Assembly (NCBI RefSeq): GCF_029227915.1
Contig: NC_079882.1
Coordinates: 24,681,001 to 24,745,000 of the forward strand
Length of the DNA: 64,000 nt
Direction of reading: 5' to 3'
DNA from: Hydractinia symbiolongicarpus
Taxonomy: Eukaryota > Cnidaria > Hydrozoa > Anthoathecata > Hydractiniidae
Part shown: positions 56,301-64,000 of the stretch, in pieces
Position numbering within the stretch: position 1 is the first letter of the stretch
How the letters are laid out: every line of letters begins with the position of its first letter
Translations under genes and position numbers: made by a program
Notes under the pieces: model-generated
Databases searched by the model: none
What the model was told of the DNA's origin: nothing
Seen by the model: the letters and a program-made list of their open reading frames with translations, nothing else

Positions 56301-57699
56301 CAAAATACTGAAACAATAACACTTGTGGGGCTCTTTTACGAAGTTGGCGAAAGTATCAACTCTCGAGTTTTTCACAATCGGTGTACTTTGTTAGGTTACG
56401 TAAGCAGCGTGTGTATTGTTCTACTTGCACCTTCTAACATATCTACGTTACGAAACAATCTACGTTCGGACCAACAACAAATTTGAAAAAGATGTCTACG
56501 CTGACGTCAGCAAAATTCAGCAAATTTTGACATTTAAATCTAACCAAGTAGCCTAAGATTCGCTATAAACATTGTCCGTTGTAAAGATTGACAAGTTCAA
56601 ATTGTGTGAACCTAGTGTAGAAATGGCATATGTAATTACTTGTGGGAACAAATTTCAAAATTTGCCATCTCTTGTCTTGTTATCTTTTTGTAGGGGATTG
56701 ATTGCAGGATTACCATATACATTGTTTGTTAGTTAAACAAAGAAGTTTTTTAAGTTTATTGGAAAACAACTAAAATACAAATTTGTCTTGAATATGGTGT
56801 AATCTTAATCCAAAGGGGAGAGAGAGGGGGAGAGAGAAAGTACAAAAGGATAGCCCGGGATGATTTAATTAGCATTGTGTCCATTACTCTATTTTTCTTC
56901 CATTATTTGAAATAACATTTGTTATAAACTTTTAAGATTTGTTGTTTTAATGAAAGAAACTAATTATTCAAATTTAATGCTGCTATTAAGCATAAAAGCA
57001 TGTTACTTAAAATTTATATGTAACAATGTCAATGTACCTCGCTACTCATCTTGCCATAATTTCTTTAATTTTTATAGGTCAGAAAAAAGGTTCAGAAGTG
57101 GTCGAGGAAATAGTTGACATTTTTAAGTCGACGAGAAATAAGCGAGAATTTCCTTATTCGGTGAGTTTTCTTCGCCTTTAATGTTTAAGCGTGTTTTAAC
57201 GTAGCAGTCCGAAGTAACTACGTTATTTTGTGAAACTTTAATTACCGAGTCCAATTGTTGCTATAAGAGACCTTCACAAGACTTTCTCGAATGTCATACT
57301 TAGAATCGGTTTTTGAATTGTGGATGCTCGCTACAAAGGTGGTAAAAATTTCACCCTACAAGAAACATAATTTTTACAACTAGCTGAAATTTTAAGGTGG
57401 AATACATTTGAAATTGTTATGAGACCCTAATCACACTGCAATCATACCGGAAATATGGAGAACGTAGGAATAGTGCGAAATATATAGCAATTCTCCATGC
57501 GGCTTTAGTTTGAAGAAAATGTGTAAAAATTTCCTCTGAACAAAGTATCAGGAAGTTCTAACGCAAAGCTTGTCGAGGGCGTTGATGTGATTACTTTTTT
57601 CTTATGTAGGAATTTGAGGCGTATTATGAAGGTGTTAGTATGGGCGTTGCATTAGACGATGAATTTGTTAATCTTGTCCGGTCAAGTTGGACGGTGTAG
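41389..57699 (+). CDS. Calcyphosine-2-like EF-hand protein, 15 exons
   Basis: Exons: 41389-41589, 42372-42446, 43536-43582, 43661-43709, 44800-44864, 49640-49691, 50284-50400, 50581-50652, 51982-52154, 52515-52679, 53447-53769, 54265-54419, 56007-56223, 57078-57160, 57610-57699. All have GT-AG borders and keep phase, totalling 1884 nt (627 residues); human CAPS2 is about 560. The N-terminal 280 residues are basic and low-complexity. Residues about 302-375 contain 'GHDARREINGFYFLND' and 'YEFRQFGTR', resembling DM10-like modules of ciliary proteins (tentative). Three EF-hands follow: D472-E483 and D508-E519 are canonical, D544-D555 is degenerate. The C-terminus 'FEAYYEGVSMGVALDDEFVNLVRSSW' echoes the CAPS2/CAPSL ending as I recall it. 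Calcium binding is expected; the role is probably ciliary or signalling. Exons upstream of 41389 are possible. Introns 4 and 5 hold a LINE relic and a DNA transposon. Confidence 0.88.
42786..43103 (-). CDS. Hypothetical 105-residue protein within a CAPS2-like intron
   Basis: A minus-strand ORF inside intron 2 of the CAPS2-like gene. The product is not obviously a shadow: it has spaced Trp and Cys residues and ends with 'RVFGIVLKRSGEKFTIKWD' and an acidic tail. That resembles the small beta-barrel (Tudor/SH3-like) segments preceding transposase or BEN regions in some animal mobile elements, by impression only. There is no catalytic domain and no clear splice partner. It may be a fragment of a transposon gene or a small nested gene. 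Confidence 0.4.
   Translation of the reverse strand: MCNVLEVNKHGRQVFINCEEIDRIKIIKIGSRVSTEAWQVGKNPKCQEDHWAYGIFGKEWVNARVFGIVLKRSGEKFTIKWDINGEECDFEIDVLYNEIMYSSLC
43789..43950 (-). repeat. Possible decayed Helitron copy
   Basis: It begins CTAGTCATTAGCCTGTG on the plus strand, matching the 3' end of the Helitron copies at 18495 and 39169, but the flanking base and the opposite end do not conserve the signature. Confidence 0.3.
44330..44720 (+). pseudogene. Decayed LINE reverse-transcriptase 3' fragment
   Basis: Broken reading frames give 'ESETWTMK', then 'RMVRWMCNTNLRVRMGS', a weak 'GHLERMEEDNYVKKV' and 'GGLRKSLLEV'. That is the familiar order near the C-terminus of animal non-LTR reverse transcriptases. 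Stops and frameshifts are present. It is unrelated to the LINE in HSPA14 and clearly older. It lies in intron 4 of the CAPS2-like gene. Confidence 0.6.
45291..45336 (+). repeat. Left terminal inverted repeat of the BEN/HTH transposon
   Basis: Pairs with 49208-49253: the outer 29 bases match perfectly and the rest with a few mismatches. Just inside lie several GCGAGTA and GAGAGTA motifs and a perfect ACTCGCGAGT palindrome (45478-45487). Confidence 0.9.
45994..47407 (-). CDS. BEN-domain protein encoded by the transposon, two exons
   Basis: Exon 1 is 47407-47101 and exon 2 is 47009-45994. The minus strand reads ACA|GTAAGTAT at the donor and a T-rich TTTTTAG at the acceptor; joining keeps frame and gives 440 residues. 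Translation may instead start at Met33 (47311), because the first ATG lies in the repeat array. The N-terminal part (about 45-100) looks like a small beta-rich module ('YKYACVFFDEDK', 'DDNVFVRWGSG'). Next come a Glu/Lys-rich triple repeat of VENTAEE type (about 161-190), a Pro/Ser-rich segment, a short coiled coil (about 254-277) and a C-terminal BEN domain (about 345-425: 'LLLAKLFDHKELVGRNCRG', 'IVKAFCWKFYP', 'WRDCQRAIDEFIRR'). BEN domains bind DNA and act in chromatin and transcription. Being within a transposon, it probably binds element DNA or represses transcription (inference). Confidence 0.82.
47405..48060. promoter_or_regulatory. Nine-site ACTCGGGAGT array between divergent genes
   Basis: The imperfect dyad ACTCGGGAGT starts at 47411, 47485, 47562, 47632, 47709, 47780 (ACTCGAGAGT), 47857 (ACTCCGGAGC), 47931 and 48006. 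Spacing is 70-77 bp. Each lies in a repeat with 'TTCGGC', a T-tract, 'ACTCT', the dyad and a CAAAAACA run; odd and even units differ consistently (GTACTC..GTGC versus ATACTC..GTAC), so the true unit is a dimer of about 148 bp. It fills almost the whole gap between the two divergent start codons and should include both promoters. Confidence 0.8.
48099..48452 (+). CDS. Transposon-encoded bipartite helix-turn-helix protein
   Basis: A 117-residue protein. The first half ('LPDHVRQRIINLKNENLGV' ... 'SAIYRLFQKW') is a homeodomain-like helix-turn-helix of the kind at the start of Tc1/mariner transposases. After a 'PRKPKSPIN' linker, the second half ('LTANKLGQLLLQQFNVSFS' ... 'KIKRLRRGLGH') is a second one, together resembling a paired-type DNA-binding domain. 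It stops just where a DDE catalytic domain normally begins, and no catalytic Asp/Glu block follows in any plus-strand frame I can see. It should bind DNA but not catalyse transposition. It is divergent to the BEN gene and shares the motif-array promoter region. Confidence 0.8.
   Translation: MGKQLPDHVRQRIINLKNENLGVTEIKKRLKSEGYNVGRSAIYRLFQKWAKHHSIANLPRKPKSPINVTNPILDFIDTCMEKNDELTANKLGQLLLQQFNVSFSTSKIKRLRRGLGH
48781..49022. repeat. Four-copy 61-bp AT-rich tandem repeat in the transposon
   Basis: Units of 60-61 bp starting AAAGTTTAATTTTTTTAAC and ending ATCTCTCGCAA are repeated four times with few changes, between the HTH gene and the right terminal repeat. It could serve as a 3' end or spacer, or be neutral. 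Confidence 0.85.
49208..49253 (-). repeat. Right terminal inverted repeat of the BEN/HTH transposon
   Basis: Reverse complement of the left end. Just inside it, 49155-49200 carries ACTCGCG, one ACTCGGGAGT (49166-49175) and ACTCGCACTCTC motifs. Confidence 0.9.
56380..56640. repeat. Possible third copy of the dispersed repeat (CAPS2-like intron)
   Basis: It shares 'gttacg..aagcag', 'acgaaacaatc' and 'tgacgtcagcaaaattcagcaa', corresponding in order to 18010-18360 and 27105-27400, with clear divergence. Confidence 0.3.
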
Positions 57700-60535
57700 A
57701 GTAATGGCTGCTGCTGGTCAGCGTTTTAATATTGTATATTTTGTTTATAAAATAATCACCTACCGTAAAAAAAATTTTTGTAAATGTTAAAAAATCCCTA
57801 TCAACAAGTACACCTCCAATCCCTTGCTCCAGGCTCTTAAAAAAAGGGGTAAAAAAACTAAGTTTGCAACCTGCACGTATGTCATTACTGTTTTGATACA
57901 GATTTTTCTTTTCTCGTTCTCCTGGATGTGGAAGCAAGCAAAGATAACGGAATTTTTGCACTTACAACTTTATAAGATAAATCGACAGGAATTCGCCCGT
58001 CGCAACTACAAAAAGTGAATGATACAAATATATCATTTGCTTTTTCGTGTATCCGTACTACGGGTTCTTTTTCTCGCGCACTTCTGTACGGGTATTAATA
58101 GTAAGGATACATAGTACGAGTTTGGTTTAAATATTTTTATAAGATATAAATCTGTATATCACATGAGAGTCCAAACATAGCGCTTCTTACCGCTCACAGA
58201 AATTTGATTTGAAATAATTTTTGTGTAAGTGGTTACGTTATTACTATTGACACTCTTAAAAATCAATACTTAAGAAATTCGAAGAAGGAATATACAGTCT
58301 GTTATAAAATTGTTATGTTACTTTTATATAACTATAAAGAAATGACGAAATTGATGTGCTTTTAAAACAGCCATAAAACTAATAGTTCATGCCATCATAG
58401 ACTATAACGACTGAACGGGAGGTATAAAAATTTAAATGGCTATACAAATTTTATTTAGCTGTTAAAATTTCATTATTGAGAATAGAAATACATAACTTTT
58501 AATCGAACAATAAAATGTCGAATAAAGCTACAAAATATTTACGTGAATGATCAAAATTCTGATGGATTATGTAGTTTATGACATTTTTTCCCGGTAAGTA
58601 TGCTTTGTTATTTTAGTGCGATTTCAAGACTGTACTGAATTTTCAATAGCAGTTACCAAAGTAGTACCTAAACTACTAATTTTGTTGACCTCATTTGTAT
58701 CAATCTTTGCACGTGTTATTTTTTACGCATCAAATCTTTTATGCATTTTAACACGAGCGCCATATTTTTAAATAAATAAAATTAAAAAGTTTCCTTCACA
58801 AAAAAAATTTGAACGCCTAATTTATTGCGGAAACAAACAAATGGCCGTTTTATACTTTATCATCGCGTCAAAACTTAAACTCGCTTAGTTCAAACAATCT
58901 TCCGTTGCAGTGCGCAGGTTTTGCAACGAAATATTTCATATATCAATAAATTAATAAGTTCCTCAAAATTGCACAAAAGTAAGAAATGCCTAAAAATATA
59001 TATTTATTTTTGACCTTTGTAAATTTAAAAAAAACTCAGGGCCTATGCTTAAAAATCTGTGAGTTAGGCTGAAGTTTAGAAAAAAAAATTAAATTATTTT
59101 TTGCAACTTTGAACACTTCGCTACAAAAACATTTTACTTCTCAGATGGAGTTTATTTATCGGAGGGTATTTATTATAGTATAGTATATGTTAAACTATCT
59201 ACCTACAGAACAGGAATAAAGATTAAAACCTTTTAAGAAAAAAAGCATGATTATAAATTTTGTAAAATATAAAACAACGCGAACACGCACTGTGAAACCA
59301 ATATTTCAATCAGGCTCAAATCACGCACTCGATCACAGACATTCAATTTTAAAATCACTGATTTTTAATCCGCCAAAGCTTATCTGACGATTTTTTTAAC
59401 GTAAATAGTTCACTTGAATAAATTACATTTTTTCGTTTCCCTATTTGATCCACGCGCCTTTGTCTAATAAGTTCCCTCCTCTAGCAGTTGAAATTCATAA
59501 TAAATAACAAGAGTCCAGAGCGCTTTCACATACGGCACAGATGGTTTATCAGGGCTCGTAAAAGAAAAAAAAAAGAAAATAATAATTTAATATATTTATT
59601 TCTCCAGCGAAGAAATTGTTTCCTATTTACAAGAATCACAATATAATTTCTAATTTCTTTAATTATCCCTAGCTAGCAAAAATTATGGAACTATCTAAAA
59701 TGCGAACAACTTGAGCTAGTTTTCACTTTCCACTTCCACGAAAAACAGTCGAATTGATCGGAGAAAGCCATCAATCAACATATCGACTAATTCTATTTAA
59801 GTGGAAATTTGCCTTTAAAGATTGTGCATTCTAAACTGCCTTGCTTACTCAAAAATAACTACAGCGAAATTTATTCAATGAATCTGTGTAAAGAAGTTTT
59901 AAAAGAACAAATAATTCAAATGTTTAAAAAGGCAAGAAAGAAATTTTTTAAGATGAAAAATTTTCAGTCGAATTTTTTTTTTCCATTTTCAACCTGATTT
60001 AAATTATATGTTGTCACTTCTGAATTTCACTTTGTGGGTCTATTTCGAGACTAAATATTTGTAAAGGAAACGTCAATTCTAACATTGACCCTTCCTTCTT
60101 AAAGTCGAGTCGAAGTTTAACGTACTTATTTTTAATTTAAAAGTCATCCCCATGTGTATTGATGTTTACCAATGACGTTTTTCATTAATTTTTATCTTAC
60201 ATAAAAAGTATAAATTAATAAGAACTCAAAGATATAAAATTAGTATAGCTTGGATAAAACTGAAATAAAAAAAAGCATTCAAGCACTAAAAAAATCACAC
60301 TTTTTCGTGACAATGAAATGTTTATGGAAAACAAAATCTGAAATCCAAACATGTGGAAATGATTTGCAAATAACCAATACACAACAGTTTTTCAATCCAA
60401 GTCCTAGTATGACTTAAATTGATGTATCAAATACCAGGGATAAAACTTACACTAAGCCAAAGCAAATTTATAGCAAGATCATTTTGCGTAGGCTGTAGAA
60501 TCGCTATTGGTTGCAGAAACAGTGCTAAACTTTTT
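57700..60535. other. Intergenic region after the CAPS2-like gene
   Basis: It contains the CAPS2-like 3' UTR, a degraded Helitron-like copy (57986-58106) and otherwise plain AT-rich sequence. No gene is supported. Confidence 0.55.
57986..58106 (-). repeat. Degraded Helitron-like copy
   Basis: It shares 'attcgcccgtcgcaac', 'atatatcatttgct', 'gcgcac' and 'gggtattaata' in order with the copy at 8801-8946 and, more loosely, with 39169-39312. Terminal signatures are lost. Confidence 0.4.
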
Positions 60536-61081
60536 TCAGCCATACCTGTCATTCATTCCATCTAGAACATTATCTCCGTAACTGCCACAAGAATCATGAC
60601 GTGGTATTTTTTTGTGAAAAGGACGCCAGGACAACAATTTTATATTTTTCATCCACATAGGAAGACACTTTGCATGGTTGTTTTGAACACGCACAGATCG
60701 TCCGCAATGTTCAATAACAAGTCTTGGAACTGTACCATCATGTTTTTTCTCAAAATAAAATCTTACACACGAACCAGTCAATTTTAAGCCTGTTCCATGG
60801 TCATTGCCATATATATCTGAAGCATGCTGTGCTTCCCAGTATTTTATACATTTCCAACGACTTATTTCTAAATGTTCAGGAGACATACTTATTTCTGGTG
60901 ATATCTCTTCAATCCAAGAATTAACTTTGGCAACTCCTTCCTCGCGGTCCTGTAATCCTGGATCCATTTCCAATAATGAACCAATAACATTTTCTAAATC
61001 TGGCTCGTTATCTTTCGAATTGGAATGGTATCTTGCATATGTAGGTTGGGTTTCCCGACATTTGCATAGACTGTTACCCAT
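60536..61081 (-). CDS. Uncharacterised 181-residue protein with N-terminal acylation signal
   Basis: No family is recognised. It starts MGNSLCKC: Gly2 with nearby Cys6 and Cys8 fits N-myristoylation plus palmitoylation, so a membrane-tethered cytoplasmic protein is likely (inference). Residues 25-75 are acidic and probably flexible. From about 75 the sequence is domain-like, with regularly spaced Trp/Cys and a strand-rich stretch ('GSCVRFYFEKKHDGTVPRL', 'IEHCGRSVRVQN'). Near the 3' end the minus strand reads GACAG|GTATGG, a fair splice donor at 60547/60546, so the last few codons and stop may be intronic and a further exon may exist. The ATG at 61081 is the first in frame. No operon-like neighbours. 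Confidence 0.65.
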   Translation of the reverse strand: MGNSLCKCRETQPTYARYHSNSKDNEPDLENVIGSLLEMDPGLQDREEGVAKVNSWIEEISPEISMSPEHLEISRWKCIKYWEAQHASDIYGNDHGTGLKLTGSCVRFYFEKKHDGTVPRLVIEHCGRSVRVQNNHAKCLPMWMKNIKLLSWRPFHKKIPRHDSCGSYGDNVLDGMNDRYG

Positions 61082-64000
61082 TTCTTTTTGTTACATATCA
61101 CTTTATTTTATTTTTGCTGTATGCAAAGAACACTATATAATGGTCAAGTGGTGACGTAACATTTTAAAAGCAAGTTACTAAACTTTAATTAAACATACTA
61201 CTTGACAGGACATCTGCACCCCATGCCAAAAAAAGAGAGGCAAAACTAATTTTGTTAAGAGACCAGTCTTGCCAAGTCATTTTTGGTCTACCTCTGGGCT
61301 TCGCCCAAGGAACTTATAAGTCTCCCTGTTTCATATTTTATTAGTGGGGCTTTATATTGGTCAAAAATTATAATGTGGAAACTCAGGTCGTTTGAGACAG
61401 ACAAACTGACTCCAATTTTTTCACAAAACAGTTTTCATATCTGTACCTTATTTCCCGAATTGGCTATAGTCTAAATGTTACAGCTCATTTGTTGTTTTAT
61501 TTTGTGGGTCATGGTTGTATTTGGAAAATGGTTAGATTTCCTGTGGGATATTTTTAACATGGCTAAATTTATTTCAAACATAATTTCTTCAGCTAGATAA
61601 CAATTAAAGATAATCAGAATAGACGACTTTCATTGTGACATGTGTTGTTTATAATCCCCAGACCTCTTATACAAATAGACAGGCAAAATAATGCGGGCCG
61701 TAAAGTGGTGGACCAGTCAATTCCAAACTTTATTTTCAGTTAGTTAGAAGCATCTTTTGATCTTGAGATTAGAATGTAGCTTGCATGTAGTTTAGATTTA
61801 GATCATATATCAGTGAAAAGATGCTAGTAGCCACAAAGGTTTTTAACCATAATTTGACTTTCTTCACCTAGCTAAAGTCTGCATTTTTTTCCACGATGCT
61901 CAAGAATCCCATAAGAACATTGAAAGTCATTTTATACGAATTAAAATTTAACAAGCCAAACTCTGATGGTTATACACAACATTCAAAAATGGAGAAACCT
62001 TTCATGTTTTCAAATTTTATACAAAAATAAAGAATATGGTTAATAGTCGAACAGGGCAACAAGTTTGATGAACTACTTTTAGCGTTTTATTCCATTTTTG
62101 CCTTTTTAAGTCAAGCAATTTTAAAAACTGTTAAAAAAATAGCTTGGCTAGTATGGAATATAAAAAACAATGCTTTGAAGTTTAACAAGAAAAAATAAAA
62201 AAGGCCAAGATGAACTTCTTCAGCATGAAATCAAAGACCCAAAATCAGTGTGAAGTCGAGTGGAACGATCACACGAGCGTGGACGCCATTTTGATCAGCG
62301 TAAAAATACGGACAATAACTTAAAATTAGCATAGCGGTTTATAAAACAGACCACTGGCCCTTCGTGTAACTGTTTTGCTCGCCACGCACGCGCGCCAAAT
62401 CATTTTTACTTCACGACCTTCATAATCCTTTTTGCAAACGAGACTCTAAAACTTTCGAAAAAAACCCCTGAAACAGGACACATGCAAAAGCCATTTAAAT
62501 TTTGTAGTTCGCGTGCTCTCTAATCTTTTTTGCTCTTTGCTCTGGTGATAAGAATGATTGCGTTTAATATTTAGTAATTTCTCACTCAAAAAACTGAGAC
62601 GTGATTGTAATCGGACGTCACTTAAACTGATAAGTTTTTCAGCTTTTAATCAATAGTGAGTAAAAACCATCAACAAACTTTGTATTTGCATTTGCTACTT
62701 TTCTTCCACGGCGTGAACAAAAATGCCTTGCACTAAGCATGAACAGTACTGAGTTTTAAATTGGAGACTATGTATATTAGGATAGAAAAATGTTAAAGAT
62801 GAGAAATCCATCAGAAATACTTTTGCAACACCAGTACATAACCGTGCTACTTCTTACTTTAATTTGTTTTCTCCAAGCAAAATTTTCGCTTCTTTTCCTT
62901 TCGTATTTTGTTTTTGATTTGACTGCTCTGACGACCGTCAAAACATGAAAGTTTAAAAATGTCTGGACATTGGTCCAGACATTTTTAAACTTTCATGTTT
63001 TTTTGGAGTTCATATTCTTTATAATATCAAATTTTTAATTTTTTTCTAATCTTGGAGGTAAGCGAAGAAGAAGTCCTGGGTGTTGATAATTATCAAGGGT
63101 TTAAAATTCAGGGGTATGGTCTTTCAATTCCACGTTTTTCTGCGTACATCCGAGTGTTTACATTTTTTTAAAGTACAAGGATCGGATCAGAATGTGGGAG
63201 TAATCACGCAAGCAGCTATCAGCCTTGGGGCACGTTTTTACCAGTCGCCTTCTACTTTTCCTTGTTAACCTTAGTTACTGGATAGCTTGGTTTTATTATA
63301 TGACGAGGGGGTTTATAGCCTAGTCCTACAGGTGTTTCTCGATTCTATCATTATTTTATATTATAAAACGATTTCCAGTTTTTCTGCTCTGTTCGAAGCT
63401 ACATAGCTAGCTGAAAATACATTTCATTCTTTACTTAGTTGAATTACTGCCACTTGTCGAGTTGACCTGTTTGTCTTACTCTTTTTGTCTCATCTTTACA
63501 ACACACAAGTAAAGTAGCTAAACAGAAAGTACACAGAGCAAACCTATTATAATAGCTATATATATAGCTATATAAGTTTAAGCTAGATCAGCTAGATAGC
63601 TAGCTTTACCTCGATAATTTTTTGGATAACTGCATTGCTTATTTTTTGGAGTAATGGTGCTGATAAGCTGACACTGTACACAGCTATAAAGAAAATCAGT
63701 AGCTATGTGGGTAGAGTGGTCCAACTCGTCTCCAATAATGTGGTTTCTCCTCTGGAACGAGGGTGCCGATAAGCCCCATATGCCGTAAAAAGTGCGGGCG
63801 TTTTCGGGCGAGTTCGGCGTTTAAAAAAAAAAAAAATGATCAGAACATTTCAAGCATGTTAATCTGGATCCAAGAATAGTTTGTTTTGACATATGGTAAG
63901 AGAGGTTTTTTGTTGATGGTCTCTAACTGCTAGCCTAAACCTCATTCTTTATATACTATTTTTTGTACATTTGCGCAAAATGTTTATTTGCTGAATATAG
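61082..64000. other. Intergenic region to the window end
   Basis: No gene is supported. It contains a perfect 29-bp hairpin (62940-63001), a possible dispersed-repeat fragment (about 62290-62370), a TATAGCTA-rich patch (about 63555-63610) and a CTCGTCCCC-family half-motif near 63748. Confidence 0.55.
62940..63001. repeat. Perfect 29-bp inverted repeat (hairpin)
   Basis: Arms 62940-62968 and 62973-63001 are exact reverse complements around a 4-base loop (ATTG). The arm core is TTTAAAAATGTCTGGAC. Transcription from either strand would give a long fully paired stem-loop. There is no other sign of a gene, and it may be a miniature palindromic repeat. Confidence 0.85.

Overview
The window looks like a piece of AT-rich animal nuclear genome, most likely from a cnidarian and probably a hydrozoan. 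The evidence is consensus GT-AG introns, single-copy metazoan orthologues (an HSPA14-type Hsp70 and a calcyphosine-2-like EF-hand protein), a secreted GH18 chitinase with cysteine-rich repeats, and dense short non-autonomous transposons. The phylum is inferred from gene content; no marker here fixes the species. No rRNA or tRNA gene or CRISPR array was recognised.

Layout: 1-2270 holds terminal-inverted-repeat debris. A one-exon FAM167-family gene lies at 2271-2774 (-). 2775-11694 is gene-poor, with a hairpin MITE and microsatellites. A one-exon secreted chitinase with three nearly identical 423-bp coding repeats is at 11695-14409 (-). 14410-20805 carries a 42-bp satellite, a small MITE and an intact-ended non-autonomous Helitron. 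A 17-exon HSPA14 orthologue spans 20806-33810 (+). Its last intron is about 7.5 kb and holds a nearly intact CR1/jockey-type LINE (to about 31728) and a 1.5-kb minisatellite; the final 82-bp exon lies beyond both. An orphan 717-codon single-exon ORF follows at 34964-37117 (+). A 15-exon CAPS2-like gene spans 41389-57699 (+). A small putatively acylated orphan protein is at 60536-61081 (-).

The most unusual object is a 3963-bp DNA transposon (45291-49253) in intron 5 of the CAPS2-like gene. It has near-perfect terminal inverted repeats, a TA target duplication and two divergent genes. One is a two-exon BEN-domain protein gene; the other encodes a bipartite helix-turn-helix protein that stops where a Tc1/mariner catalytic domain would begin. 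Between them, nine copies of a dyad ACTCGGGAGT motif recur about every 74 bp, and related motifs sit next to both ends. The inferred picture is a mobile element carrying its own DNA-binding proteins and an ordered array of candidate operators, with no catalytic transposase gene inside.

The host genes appear functionally independent: proteostasis (HSPA14), calcium binding possibly linked to cilia (CAPS2-like), chitin remodelling (GH18) and two orphans. Multi-exon models were built by hand from splice consensus, phase continuity and recalled family similarity; they are not supported by transcripts.
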